From Calothrix sp. PCC 6303 (GTDB lineage Bacteria > Cyanobacteriota > Cyanobacteriia > Cyanobacteriales > Nostocaceae): DNA of 64,000 nt. Within the stretch, counting starts at the first letter, position 1; each line of letters opens with the position of its first letter. The notes under the pieces are model-generated. The model worked only from the letters and a program-made list of their open reading frames with translations. It was not told where the DNA came from and made no database searches. Both the position numbers and the translations under genes were made by a program. Where the stretch lies: contig NC_019751.1 of the NCBI RefSeq assembly GCF_000317435.1, positions 2,046,001 through 2,110,000 of the forward strand. The letters run 5' to 3'. Of the stretch, positions 54,503 through 63,550 are shown in pieces.

Positions 54503-56680
54503 ATGAGCGTGAATGAAACTATACACCCCGAAAATTCTACTTGGAACAAACAAGTATATCTCCGTCTCAAAACCGCTTTGAGCCTCGGATTGCGGCGACA
54601 AATATTTGTGGCTGTATGCGATGATTTAAACTTCAGAAATAAGATTGCGGCTCGTTTACATTCAACCTTAGCTTATCCGGTTGGACAGGTATTAAATCAA
54701 CCCGCGAGTTGGCGTGAAGCAAGTACACAAGCTTATCCCAAGTTGGTGACGCTCCGCCTAAATCTCAATGATCCTAACCCGATTGCCCAGATGAATCAGT
54801 GGTTAATGAATTATCCACCGCCAATTGTGGGGGAAACTCAGGATACACCGGGTAGGACTTTACCCCTTCCGGCATTTCAATTGGTGGGAATTGAGCAGTT
54901 AACTCGTCAACCTGTAGCTACACAAAGATTATTTTTAAATTACTTGCGGTTGATTGAGCAATATGCATCAACCCTAGAATCGAATCGATTTTTAGAATCA
55001 AGTTTATTATTATGGGTTCCACGCCCTTGGTTGTCAGCAATTCAGCAATCAGCACCCCAATTTTGGCGTTATCGTACAGGCATGTTTGTTTTTGCTGGGG
55101 AACCAACTCCCATCGCTCCAGAAAAGACTATTCCAGAAGATTTATCTCGTCAACAAGATTTAGATTTAGAAAACTTTGAGAAATCAATTCTAGATCATGC
55201 GCTTGCCAATCTTGCCAATGATGATTTTGAATTTCCAAAAGAGAAAGAAGTCACGCGACACCAACCCAAAAAACCAGAACCTGCTCATTTAAAGTCTGAA
55301 TTACTGGCGGTAGAATTAGCCCACGAAGAAAAATCTTCTGGGGTTGTCACCCTTGAAGCAATACCAGCACCAACATCACATATTGTTAAAGAGTTAATCG
55401 AATTAGTGGTGGCAACAACTAATACAACTACTGCCAATGATCATGAGACTAATTCTCCACACAAGATTTTAGCGGAAATCGAAGCGCTACATGTACGTCA
55501 AGCACCGGATGAAGAAATAGCATTAGGTTATCAACTACTTGGTAATCTATACCGACAGAGAATTGAGCGGGGAGATTCGACTTTAGAAAACCTGATGGTG
55601 GCAATTATTGCCTATCAAGAGTCAGTAAATCATGATGAAACATCTCCTCGTGTTCCAGACATTTTAAATGATTTGGGTACGCTGTATTGGATGTTATATC
55701 GAACACCGTCAAATTCTGAGGAAGGACAGTCATATATTCAGCAAGGAATTGAGTTTTATCATTTGGCATTAAACCTAATTTCTCCGGAAACACACACAGA
55801 TATTTATGTGCGAATCCAAAATAATTTGGGAACAGCTTATGGTGATTTAGCAAAATTCGCTAACCCTGCGGAGAATTGGGAAGCTGCTGTTTCTGCTTAT
55901 AATGAGGCATTAAAGTATCGTTCCATTGATGAACCGCTGAAATACGCAGCATTCCAGAATAATCTAGGGACAGCGTACTGGCATTTAGGTCAATATAGTC
56001 AACCAGTGGTTCATTTGAAACAAGCGATCGCATCTTACAACCAAGCGTTGATATACTACAACCCGCAGCAGGAAGCCCTCAAATATGGAATGATTCAAAA
56101 TAATATTGGTACTGCTTACTGGAATTTGGCACAGTATGAACAGCCAATGGAACATCTCAATGCTGCTATTTATGCCTACAGCGAAGCCCTAAAGTACCGC
56201 ACAGTAAATAATTTACCCGTAGCTCGTTCTGCAACCCAAAACAACCTAGCAACGGCTTATTGGCACTTAGCAAACCAACCCCAAATTCCCAAAGAAGAAC
56301 GTCCTAAATATCTCCAACTTTGCATTGCTGCTTATAAAGAAGCCCTTGATTTAGCCCACGCTTTCACAGGAATGGCTTTGAGTTTTGATATTTTTGCCAC
56401 CCACAACAACCTGGGATTAGCTCAGTATCAACTTGTTCACGATGTCCATTATGATGGTGATAAAAATGAGCGCCGCGAAAACATCGAAGCGGCTTTAGAT
56501 AACCACATTCAAGCTTTGAATGGAATGATTCGACAACCCGAAGCCTATCAAAATACAGTGACAAATATTATTAAAGTCATCCGTGCTTTCCATAATGAAA
56601 TGGGAATTCAAGGACAAAATCTCGCTCTCTCAAAGATTCCAGGACAATTACTGCCAGAAATCCTTCCAAAACTTTCATGA
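54503..56680 (+). CDS. Large TPR protein with an ATPase-like N-terminal domain
   Basis: A 725-residue cytosolic-looking protein. Residues 20-215 resemble a P-loop-type fold with strands (IFVAVCDDLNFRNKIAARL, LVTLRLN, FQLVGIEQL, SSLLLWVPRPWLSAI), but no Walker A glycine-lysine motif, so it probably does not hydrolyse ATP. A charged linker (220-320) leads to about eight TPR units with recurring QNNLGTAYWHLGQY and YNEALKY. A closely similar conserved cyanobacterial family exists to my knowledge without assigned function. ATG 54503 is used. Confidence 0.72.
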   Translation: MSVNETIHPENSTWNKQVYLRLKTALSLGLRRQIFVAVCDDLNFRNKIAARLHSTLAYPVGQVLNQPASWREASTQAYPKLVTLRLNLNDPNPIAQMNQWLMNYPPPIVGETQDTPGRTLPLPAFQLVGIEQLTRQPVATQRLFLNYLRLIEQYASTLESNRFLESSLLLWVPRPWLSAIQQSAPQFWRYRTGMFVFAGEPTPIAPEKTIPEDLSRQQDLDLENFEKSILDHALANLANDDFEFPKEKEVTRHQPKKPEPAHLKSELLAVELAHEEKSSGVVTLEAIPAPTSHIVKELIELVVATTNTTTANDHETNSPHKILAEIEALHVRQAPDEEIALGYQLLGNLYRQRIERGDSTLENLMVAIIAYQESVNHDETSPRVPDILNDLGTLYWMLYRTPSNSEEGQSYIQQGIEFYHLALNLISPETHTDIYVRIQNNLGTAYGDLAKFANPAENWEAAVSAYNEALKYRSIDEPLKYAAFQNNLGTAYWHLGQYSQPVVHLKQAIASYNQALIYYNPQQEALKYGMIQNNIGTAYWNLAQYEQPMEHLNAAIYAYSEALKYRTVNNLPVARSATQNNLATAYWHLANQPQIPKEERPKYLQLCIAAYKEALDLAHAFTGMALSFDIFATHNNLGLAQYQLVHDVHYDGDKNERRENIEAALDNHIQALNGMIRQPEAYQNTVTNIIKVIRAFHNEMGIQGQNLALSKIPGQLLPEILPKLS

Positions 56681-56874
56681 GACATCTGTATCTTTACAAA
56701 ATTTTGTATAATTGGGATGTGAGCATATTTAAACTTTATGCAAGTCGAGAATTGGAGTTAATCAAAAGGAAGCAGGGTACCAATTTCCAGTAGAACCCAA
56801 TCAAGACAAACAGATGGGTTTAAAAGTCAACGTAGCTTAAGTTATATATTTTTTATTTAGAGGTATACAAAATT

Positions 56875-57087
56875 ATGTCATCCATAAAACGCTTTAGCGC
56901 CGGGGCAATAATTGGCTTAGTTATTGCTGCTATATATTGGAGTACAACTTATTACTTTGGATATGAGTTAACTTTAATTCAGGGTATTGGCGGCTGTTTG
57001 CTATTAGCGGGTATTTGCGGTTTGATGTCACTGAAATGGGGATATCAAACGTTACAAACTTTGTTAGATAATTTGCATTATCATTAA
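56875..57087 (+). CDS. Small two-helix membrane protein
   Basis: A 70-residue protein with two predicted membrane helices (AGAIIGLVIAAIYWSTTYYF and LIQGIGGCLLLAGICGLMSL) and a short C-terminal tail. Function unknown. It is 58 bases upstream of the nucleoside hydrolase on the same strand, so the two may be cotranscribed. The ATG follows an A-rich GGTATAC leader. Confidence 0.62.
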   Translation: MSSIKRFSAGAIIGLVIAAIYWSTTYYFGYELTLIQGIGGCLLLAGICGLMSLKWGYQTLQTLLDNLHYH

Positions 57088-57145
57088 ATTCATCAAAAAA
57101 AGGGAATAGTTTTCCCGTCTTCCATATACCCCACCTAATCAAGCA

Positions 57146-58117
57146 ATGAACAAAAAACCCAAAATTATCCTTGATACAGATCCAGGTGGGGATGATATTT
57201 TTGCTTTACTATGGCTACAAAGCCTAGTTAGGCAAAACTTAGCGGAAATAGTCGCAATCACTACAGCCCAAGGTAATGTGGAAGCAGAAGTAACCTTTGC
57301 TTGTGCGAGTCAAGTTATGGGATTACTGGGTTTAGAATCATCGATTCCCTTGGGAAAAGGGGTAATTTGTCAACAATTAGAAATAGGTGATGCTGCCTAT
57401 ATCCACGGAAACGATGGTATGGGAGGTTTATCGGGAACCTTACCGAAATCACAGCACAATTTTGAGATTGCACCGGCAGCAGATGAGGTGATTATTGAGC
57501 AACTTTCCGCTTCCCCTGGGCAGATTACCATAATAGCGATCGCGCCTTTGACAAACTTGGCTGCTGCTGAGGAAAAATGCCCTGGTATCCTCAAATTAGC
57601 TAAAGAAATCATCATCATGGGGGGTGCATTTCAAGTCCCCGGAAATGTGACAGCGAATGCTGAATTTAATATTGGCTTTAATCCCGAAGCTGCGGAAATT
57701 GTTTTCCAAAGTCGTACCGATATAGTTGTTTTGCCATTGGACATCACCAATAAGTTAATTTTTACTCCAGAAATGGCTGTAGAACTAACTAAAGAACAAC
57801 AAAATCATTCAATATCTAAATTTGTGATGGCTTTGACAGAATTCATGACAAAAACATCACTTGTTTATCGTCAAACTGAAGGCAAAAATGGATTCTTAAT
57901 TCATGATGCTGCAACAATTGCCTATCTTTTTTACCCTGAAACTTTATTGTTACAAAGAGGAAATGTAGAAATTGAGCTAAATGGAAAATTAACCAAAGGT
58001 CAAACTTTTTTGGATCACCGACATTTTCCGAAATCTCAATCAAACTCTTGGGTAGCTTTGGAGGTTGATAATTATAACTTATTGGCTTGTTTTATCGAAG
58101 ATTTAAAGCATTTGTGA
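57146..58117 (+). CDS. Nucleoside hydrolase
   Basis: A 323-residue enzyme of the inosine-uridine preferring nucleoside hydrolase family, which cleaves ribonucleosides to base and ribose. The calcium-binding motif is ILDTDPGGDDIFALLW (D10, D12, D16, D17), with AIAPLTNLAAAEE, IIMGGAFQVPGNVT and a catalytic-region HDAAT near residue 250. Length fits the family. Substrate preference cannot be set from sequence. Preceded by a small membrane protein. Confidence 0.9.
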   Translation: MNKKPKIILDTDPGGDDIFALLWLQSLVRQNLAEIVAITTAQGNVEAEVTFACASQVMGLLGLESSIPLGKGVICQQLEIGDAAYIHGNDGMGGLSGTLPKSQHNFEIAPAADEVIIEQLSASPGQITIIAIAPLTNLAAAEEKCPGILKLAKEIIIMGGAFQVPGNVTANAEFNIGFNPEAAEIVFQSRTDIVVLPLDITNKLIFTPEMAVELTKEQQNHSISKFVMALTEFMTKTSLVYRQTEGKNGFLIHDAATIAYLFYPETLLLQRGNVEIELNGKLTKGQTFLDHRHFPKSQSNSWVALEVDNYNLLACFIEDLKHL

Positions 58118-58307
58118 AAATATCTTCACACCCAAAATACTAAACAATTTTGCTTTAGGTTAGCATTTTTATACCAGAAAATAAGACTATCTACAATTTA
58201 CACTTTCTCAACAAAATATTAATCCTCTATTCTCCTAAAACTAAATCTCTAAAACATATTTTTTAGATCAATTTCTGATTCCGAATAATTTTGGCATATC
58301 AATAATT

Positions 58308-58410
58308 ATATCAATTCAAATAATGATTGTAACATCCTCAACTGTAGAGACTTAGCACTGCTAGGTCTCTACAAATATCTATCTGTCGCATTGTCTTTTA
58401 AAACTGGTAT
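58308..58410. repeat. Miniature element, ATACCAATT termini (copy 2)
   Basis: An inverted copy of 30045-30147, with core ACTTAGCACTGCTAGGTCTC and ends TATCAATTCAAATAATG and AAACTGGTATT. It ends four bases before ATG 58415 of the pentapeptide gene, so it forms that gene's whole leader. Confidence 0.75.
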
Positions 58411-58414
58411 TACT

Positions 58415-58912
58415 ATGTATAATAATTCGACTCAAATCTTACATCAAACAGCAATTAATTTTCTGGAACAAAACCAATTAAAACGATTAGAAATATTAAA
58501 AAAATACGGCATAGCTCGCTATACTTTTCTGACAAAAATGTCATGTAATCAAACAAATATAGTTTGTGTGATGCGATATTTACAAAATCCCCAATTTGTC
58601 AAATTTCCCAATTTAGTGGATGCTGATTTATCTAACTTAGTTTTAGATGAAGCTAATTTTATTCGTGGTAACTTAACAGGAGCTAACTTAGAGAATACCA
58701 GCTTGGTGAATGCCGATTTGATTTTTGCTAATTTGACTAACGCAAATTTACAAAATACTAATTTATCTGGAGCCACATTAAATGAAACAATTTGGCAAGG
58801 CGCTTTAGTTAAGGGATGCAATTTCACCAACACCAGTGGTTTAAGCGATGTCCAACGTAAAGATTTACAAAACAGTGGCGGAATCTTTGACAATTTGGCA
58901 GATGATATCTAG
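58415..58912 (+). CDS. Pentapeptide-repeat protein
   Basis: A 165-residue protein. The C-terminal half contains about ten pentapeptide units A(D/N)LxN: ADLSNLVLDEANFIRGNL, ANLENTSLVNADL and ANLTNANLQNTNLSG, which form a right-handed quadrilateral beta-helix. The first 60 residues are helical (FLEQNQLKRLEILKKYG). Function of such proteins in cyanobacteria is mostly unknown. ATG 58415 is used; a TTG 24 bases upstream lies inside a repeat element. It is 22 bases upstream of purT and may be cotranscribed. Confidence 0.83.
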   Translation: MYNNSTQILHQTAINFLEQNQLKRLEILKKYGIARYTFLTKMSCNQTNIVCVMRYLQNPQFVKFPNLVDADLSNLVLDEANFIRGNLTGANLENTSLVNADLIFANLTNANLQNTNLSGATLNETIWQGALVKGCNFTNTSGLSDVQRKDLQNSGGIFDNLADDI

Positions 58913-58934
58913 GTGAATTAGGGAGTAATAAAAA

Positions 58935-60098
58935 ATGAATTTACCGAAAAAGCTAATGTTACTGGGTGCAGGCGAACTCGGTAAAGAATTTGTGATTGCG
59001 GCACAACGCTATGGTAACTATGTAATTGCAGTTGATCGCTATGAAAACGCTCCAGCAATGCAGGTAGCTGACGCTTTTGAAGTAATTTCGATGCTGAGTG
59101 CAGATGACTTAGAAACTGTAGTAAATAAGCATCAGCCTGATTATATTATCCCAGAGATCGAGGCAATTAGAACCGAAAAACTGGCAGAATTTGAGCAAAG
59201 GGGAATAACTGTGATTCCCACTGCTGCCGCCACCAACTATACAATGAACCGCGATCGCATTCGAGAACTAGCCCATACACAGCTAGGAGTCAGAACTGCT
59301 AAATATGGCTACGCAGCTACCTTGGAGGAATTAGTCACAGCTAGCGAGCAAATTGGCTTCCCTAACGTGGTAAAACCCGTGATGTCATCTTCTGGAAAAG
59401 GACAGTCGGTGGTAGCCAATCAACGAGAAATAGAGGCTGCTTGGAATTATGCGATCGCTAATTCTAGAGGTGACAGTCAAAGGGTAATTGTCGAGGAGTT
59501 TATCAATTTTGAAATTGAGATTACCCTTCTCACCATTAAACAATGGAACGCTCCCACAATCTACTGTAGCCCAATTGGTCATCGTCAAGAACGCGGAGAC
59601 TACCAAGAATCTTGGCAGCCCGCAGCTATCAGCGATGAAAAAATCCTTGCATCCCAAGAAATCGCCAAAAAAGTCACCGATGCTTTAGGCGGTGCAGGTA
59701 TATTTGGCGTAGAATTCTTTATTACCAAAGATGAAGTCATATTTTCCGAACTTTCACCCCGTCCCCACGACACAGGAATGGTGACACTCATTTCCCAAAA
59801 CCTGAACGAATTTGAATTGCATCTGCGGGCAGTTTTAGGATTACCAATTCCCAAAATTGAACTATTTGCACCATCTGCCAGTGCGGTAATCTTAGCCTCA
59901 TCAAAATCCGACTCAGTTAGCTTTAGTGGTATTGCCGAAGCGCTAGCAGAAACCGACGTTGATATTCGTTTATTTGGCAAACCTAGTTCCCATCCTTACC
60001 GACGTATGGGTGTCGCCCTAGCTAAAGCTCAAAATGTCACCATCGCTAGAGAAAAAGCCATAACAGCGGCTAATAAAGTCTCCATTATTAACTCCTGA
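58935..60098 (+). CDS. purT: Phosphoribosylglycinamide formyltransferase 2 (formate-dependent)
   Basis: A 387-residue ATP-grasp enzyme that uses formate and ATP to formylate GAR in purine synthesis. It begins KLMLLGAGELGKEFVIAAQR, has YIIPEIEAIRTEKLAEFE, MNRDRIRELA, ATP-grasp loop KPVMSSSGKGQSVV, and GVEFFITKDEVIFSELSPRPHD with TGMVTLISQ. Length matches PurT. The leading pentapeptide gene is 22 bases upstream. Convergent or downstream neighbours show no purine link. Confidence 0.95.
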   Translation: MNLPKKLMLLGAGELGKEFVIAAQRYGNYVIAVDRYENAPAMQVADAFEVISMLSADDLETVVNKHQPDYIIPEIEAIRTEKLAEFEQRGITVIPTAAATNYTMNRDRIRELAHTQLGVRTAKYGYAATLEELVTASEQIGFPNVVKPVMSSSGKGQSVVANQREIEAAWNYAIANSRGDSQRVIVEEFINFEIEITLLTIKQWNAPTIYCSPIGHRQERGDYQESWQPAAISDEKILASQEIAKKVTDALGGAGIFGVEFFITKDEVIFSELSPRPHDTGMVTLISQNLNEFELHLRAVLGLPIPKIELFAPSASAVILASSKSDSVSFSGIAEALAETDVDIRLFGKPSSHPYRRMGVALAKAQNVTIAREKAITAANKVSIINS

Positions 60099-60897
60099 AT
60101 TAAAATATACAACGTATACAAGATATACTTGATATCATTAACCTTGTAAGATATGACACTCTCAAAATATAGTTTTTTGTATGATCCTAAATTCCGGATT
60201 ATACAACCACTACCGATTATCTCATCCAGATATAAACTAAGTCCGAATCTTCTGCTAATCCCAGAAAAGTAAGCTCAAAGCCTTGTTTTTCCCTGACGAT
60301 TGCGTAAGTCCTGAAAGTTGCAATCGATAAATGCCACAAATGAATATTTTATGAGTTTTTCTGATCATCGAGAAAATTAAATAATTACGACTTCCGCAAA
60401 AATAATTAATACTTGCTCATTTTCATAGTCACAGTAAATTTACGTTTTTCACCATGCGTATAATTGCTTTGTTGGCAACCCCCTAAGTAGGTATCTTTTA
60501 CTCAATAATTGCTTCGGTAATCACAGTTAAAGAGAGTGATTGTTAAGTTTTACAAAAAAAATCACACTTTACCTTTAAAATATCTTGGGCAGCATTTTAT
60601 GCTTAACCAGATCTAATTCTCACGGCATCACTGGACACCAATGTAATAACCCTTGTTGTTACAAATTGCTCCTCACCACACCAGATGCAAATTCGGAGAA
60701 AGCTGTAAAACTCAGCATCTTTGAGAAAAACATCCTGTATCTACGAATCGTCAGCGTAGGTGCTTGTATAATATTTACTGTTTGGCAATTCTGCCTGAGT
60801 AATGTTATATACTTACACTTAGTGGTGTAACACTATATACTGACTACTTGAAACACAAGTCTAGCCATCGGGCATTTCTCTTAGCTATTCACAAACT
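60099..60897. other. Spacer upstream of padR
   Basis: A 799-base gene-poor region. An 82-codon frame at 60585-60830 overlaps the padR operator and lacks family features; not called. CAAGATATACTTG at about 60119-60131 is a loose palindrome past purT. Confidence 0.45.
60803..60839 (+). promoter_or_regulatory. Palindromic operator upstream of padR
   Basis: TTACAC (60813-60818), six-base spacer TTAGTG, GTGTAA (60825-60830), flanked on both sides by TATATA (60807-60812 region and 60834-60839). PadR repressors bind dyads of this kind upstream of their own genes. The site is 68 bases before the padR start. Confidence 0.6.
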
Positions 60898-61260
60898 ATG
60901 AAACTTGAGGATATACATAAATTCTTTGACAATCCTCCGCCAACTTATCTCTGTCAAGAGTTAGCAGTCTGCTATATCTTGTCTGTTTTACTACAAGGAG
61001 AATCTTACGGTACTGAGTTAATTCAAAAGCTAGAAAACGAATATCCAACCTATCGGCTCTCGGATACAGTGCTTTACAGTGCTATTAACTTTCTTGAAGA
61101 CGAGAAAGCCATCACTGGTTATTGGAGAAAACTCGAAGGGCGAGGTCGTCCTCGGCGAATGTACCAAGTCACTCCTGAATGGCAAGATCGTTCTCAAGAG
61201 CTAGCTATTTTGTGGCAGGGATATATCAAGCGGAGAATAAATTATGACAAGGATATATGA
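60898..61260 (+). CDS. PadR-family transcriptional regulator
   Basis: A 120-residue winged-helix repressor. The helix-turn-helix region is CYILSVLLQGESYGTELIQK and the beta wing with YWRKLEGRGRPRRMYQVT (about residues 74-93) is characteristic of PadR. It is short (class 2 PadR-like, reduced C-terminal dimerisation helix). A palindromic site lies just upstream, suggesting autoregulation. The next gene, for a cytochrome b6f cofactor-assembly-type protein, is 65 bases away on the same strand and is a possible target. Confidence 0.88.
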   Translation: MKLEDIHKFFDNPPPTYLCQELAVCYILSVLLQGESYGTELIQKLENEYPTYRLSDTVLYSAINFLEDEKAITGYWRKLEGRGRPRRMYQVTPEWQDRSQELAILWQGYIKRRINYDKDI

Positions 61261-61325
61261 ACTGGAGGACAATTTAACCAATAATTAGTAGTGAACAAGT
61301 TGCTCCAGTAAAAACAAAAAATAGT

Positions 61326-61862
61326 ATGGATACTGCTATTCTGCCATCCACGTTGCTGCTGACACTATTGATGTTGGTAGGGTTACTATTCTTTATCCGC
61401 GCCTCTACTAAAGACCGTATAGAAACAGCACAACTGGTATCACAGCAAGATGAAGCCACTTTCATGTCTGGGTTAAAGGAATATTTTCAACACCGGGGTT
61501 ATCGAGTGGCAGCGGTAGACTCCCAGCGAAACGAAGTAACCTTTGAAGGGTTTGTTCGACCTAGCGTTTTTCTAGCTGTGTTCCTAACACTGTTAGCTGC
61601 TACGGGCTTACTTTGCCTCACATTGGTAGTCTTACAACTTTTTCCCAATTTAAGTATTGCCCTTGCTGCAATTGTGCTTCTATCCCCATTAAGTGGTATT
61701 TTCTACTGGAAAAAAGCTGGAAGGCTTGAGAAGGTATCGCTCTTAGTAAAACCAACCAAAGAGGAGAATAGCAACCCCCTAAGCCGAATAACTGTTGTTG
61801 CTCATCGAGACGAGTTAGCTCAATTGCAAAGTTCATTAAGCTTGAAGCTTGACCAAAATTAA
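61326..61862 (+). CDS. Cofactor assembly of complex C (CCB)-type membrane protein
   Basis: A 178-residue protein: a start helix (TLLLTLLMLVGLLFFIRAS), a soluble loop with DEATFMSGLKEYFQHRGYRV and NEVTFEGFVRPSVFLAVFL, two further helices and a C-terminal soluble part. This matches the DUF3529/CCB group annotated as cofactor assembly of complex C subunit B, which helps attach the extra heme ci to cytochrome b6. The assignment rests on memory of the pattern VTFEGFVRPSVFLA. It follows padR. Confidence 0.68.
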   Translation: MDTAILPSTLLLTLLMLVGLLFFIRASTKDRIETAQLVSQQDEATFMSGLKEYFQHRGYRVAAVDSQRNEVTFEGFVRPSVFLAVFLTLLAATGLLCLTLVVLQLFPNLSIALAAIVLLSPLSGIFYWKKAGRLEKVSLLVKPTKEENSNPLSRITVVAHRDELAQLQSSLSLKLDQN

Positions 61863-62333
61863 TGGTACACAAGCCTTGTCACATCGACAGGCTCAGTGCA
61901 TCGCCTTCTAGGGCGAGTTTTTCAAGTGTTATGCTAAAGTTCAAGCAGTTGCCATAGGGCATTAAAAGACTAAAGCCAGGGAGTAGTATAGTATGCCAGT
62001 AGTAATATCTGAATCATCAGAACTGCTGACTTACTTGTGCTACTTGGTCGAAGCTTACAGCAGTTTTTGATTAGAACCACCACAATAATCGAGGGGAAAA
62101 CTCTTGTTTATCCCCATAATTGGTGAGATTATTTCTATAAAATTATTTTCACAAATCACTTCAAGGCTATTTAATCTGTTATCAGTTACCAGTTATCAGT
62201 TATCAGTCAAGAGTAATGTGTTTATCATTGGGTTTAAATACCCCACCATACGCCTTGATAGCTGTTCATTGTTCACTGATTTAAACCGTTCTATAAAACT
62301 TAGCCAAAGCTAACCAAGTCCAAACCTAAACTA

Positions 62334-62449
62334 GGACTTACGCACTCGTTACGGGAAATCAGGTGTTTGAGATTGCTACTCTGCGAGAAGCCTCTCTGCT
62401 TCTACCTTACGTTGCAATGACTGTGTTTACCTTGTCCTTGGGTAAGTCC
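62334..62449. repeat. Miniature element, GGACTTAC termini
   Basis: GGACTTAC at 62334-62341 and GTAAGTCC at 62442-62449 are exact inverses 116 bases apart. The AGGACTTACGCA end is common among cyanobacterial insertion-sequence-derived miniature elements. No transposase is present. Confidence 0.68.
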
Positions 62450-62753
62450 AGCTAACTAAGCATGTCAATTTGGACATTAATTATATCTACAAAATATACG
62501 AATTCATGAAAAAACATCTTCGGAGGCTGTTGCCCCCGAAAGATTGCGCTAGACATTATCAGAATCTCCAGACTCTGAGTTTCGCGCATACCGCAAGGTC
62601 TGATGAATTCCAATTTTTTTAGACTTTTTCTTGGTTGTCGTTGAAAACTTAGGCTTGTGAACTGCCCCACCACCAGATAGAGGGGGTTTTCTAACTCATT
62701 ATTGGTTACTCATTAACTCCCTGCCAGAGATTTTTATATCAATACATAACAAT

Positions 62754-62798
62754 CTACTCATGAAAAGCGGCATTACCTTTTCACGAGTGGATTTTTTT
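62754..62798 (+). terminator. Strong plus-strand terminator without an obvious gene
   Basis: CTACTCATGAAAAG (62754-62767), loop of nine bases, CTTTTCACGAGTGG (62777-62790), then ATTTTTTT. A 14-bp stem with two mismatches and a T-run on the plus strand. The nearest plus-strand gene ends 892 bases earlier. Confidence 0.65.
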
Positions 62799-62940
62799 GA
62801 TGTTTTTGAAATATCCTCACTGGCAAAGTGGCTGCAAAATTAAAAAAAAATAAATTTTTGAATAAAAGTAGCTTTTTTGCCAGTAAATAATTCTCAAGGG
62901 TTGCGCTCACCCACACCCCAAAATGACCTTAAATGAAGAT

Positions 62941-63258
62941 TTATCGACCTGCTAAAGCCAATAATTCTTGCCCTGAAGGAGGCTCCAAGGTTCTTAAACT
63001 GGGAAAGAGGAAATGGTTCTCCTCCACATACTGAGCACCGAAAAGTCCTTTCTCTGCCCAGAAGTAGCGGTCAGTGGTATGTTCGTTGCGTTTGACAAGT
63101 AACAAGGCAGGTGGCAAAATTCCTTCGGATTGAATAAATTTTCTTGCTGCTGTTACTGGCTTCTCTTCACCACTTTCGATGCTGTACTGAGGTACATGTT
63201 CCAGGATGCGTCGCCCTTCCTGACGACGGCGACTCTTCCGCTTGCGTCTCCTTGCCAA
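62941..63258 (-). CDS. DUF3155 family protein
   Basis: A 105-residue protein matching DUF3155: basic N-terminus ARRRKRKSRRRQEGRRILEH, then PVTAARKFIQSEGILPPALL and RNEHTTDRYFWAEKGLFGAQ. The family is widespread in cyanobacteria and of unknown function. The start is taken as TTG 63258 because homologues begin MARRRKRKSRRR and a GGGGAGG ribosome site sits eight bases upstream; the other in-frame option, also TTG (63279), overlaps that site. It is divergent from the sensor kinase gene. Confidence 0.86.
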   Translation of the reverse strand: MARRRKRKSRRRQEGRRILEHVPQYSIESGEEKPVTAARKFIQSEGILPPALLLVKRNEHTTDRYFWAEKGLFGAQYVEENHFLFPSLRTLEPPSGQELLALAGR

Positions 63259-63550
63259 GCCAAAATCCTCCCCTTTCAAGCTATCTCTTTCAAGCCGTAG
63301 ATTGTAGTTATAGCTACAAAATCCGTCGTAATTATAAAAGTTCTGGTTAAAAAAAGCAACTGTTTTTAAACTTTTGATACAGATTTGCCATTACCCTTTC
63401 AACCAGATCGATCAAAAGCTGTGAAAGCTATAATACCTTGGAAGAAAGCAGAATTTAAAAGTTTTGGTTAACATTTGTAAAATGGAACAAAAATAATTCT
63501 TTTCTGATTTGATTTTGGGTCGGTAATTTTCAGCTTAACTAAGTGAAAAA

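Larger units (their letters stand above)
61863..62940. other. Long spacer with repeats and an orphan terminator
   Basis: A 1078-base region without a supportable gene. It holds a TTATCAGTTACCAGTTATCAG tandem near 62178, the element 62334-62449, the hairpin 62518-62540 and a strong plus-strand terminator at 62754-62798. A 73-codon minus frame at 62452-62673 covers the repeats and is not called. Confidence 0.5.

Noticed and set aside
60585-60830. An 81-codon open frame upstream of padR
   Set aside because: It overlaps the palindromic operator and promoter of padR, and its hydrophobic end looks accidental; no family recognised.
62452-62673. A 73-codon minus-strand frame
   Set aside because: It spans a known small hairpin repeat and lacks a plausible start context.
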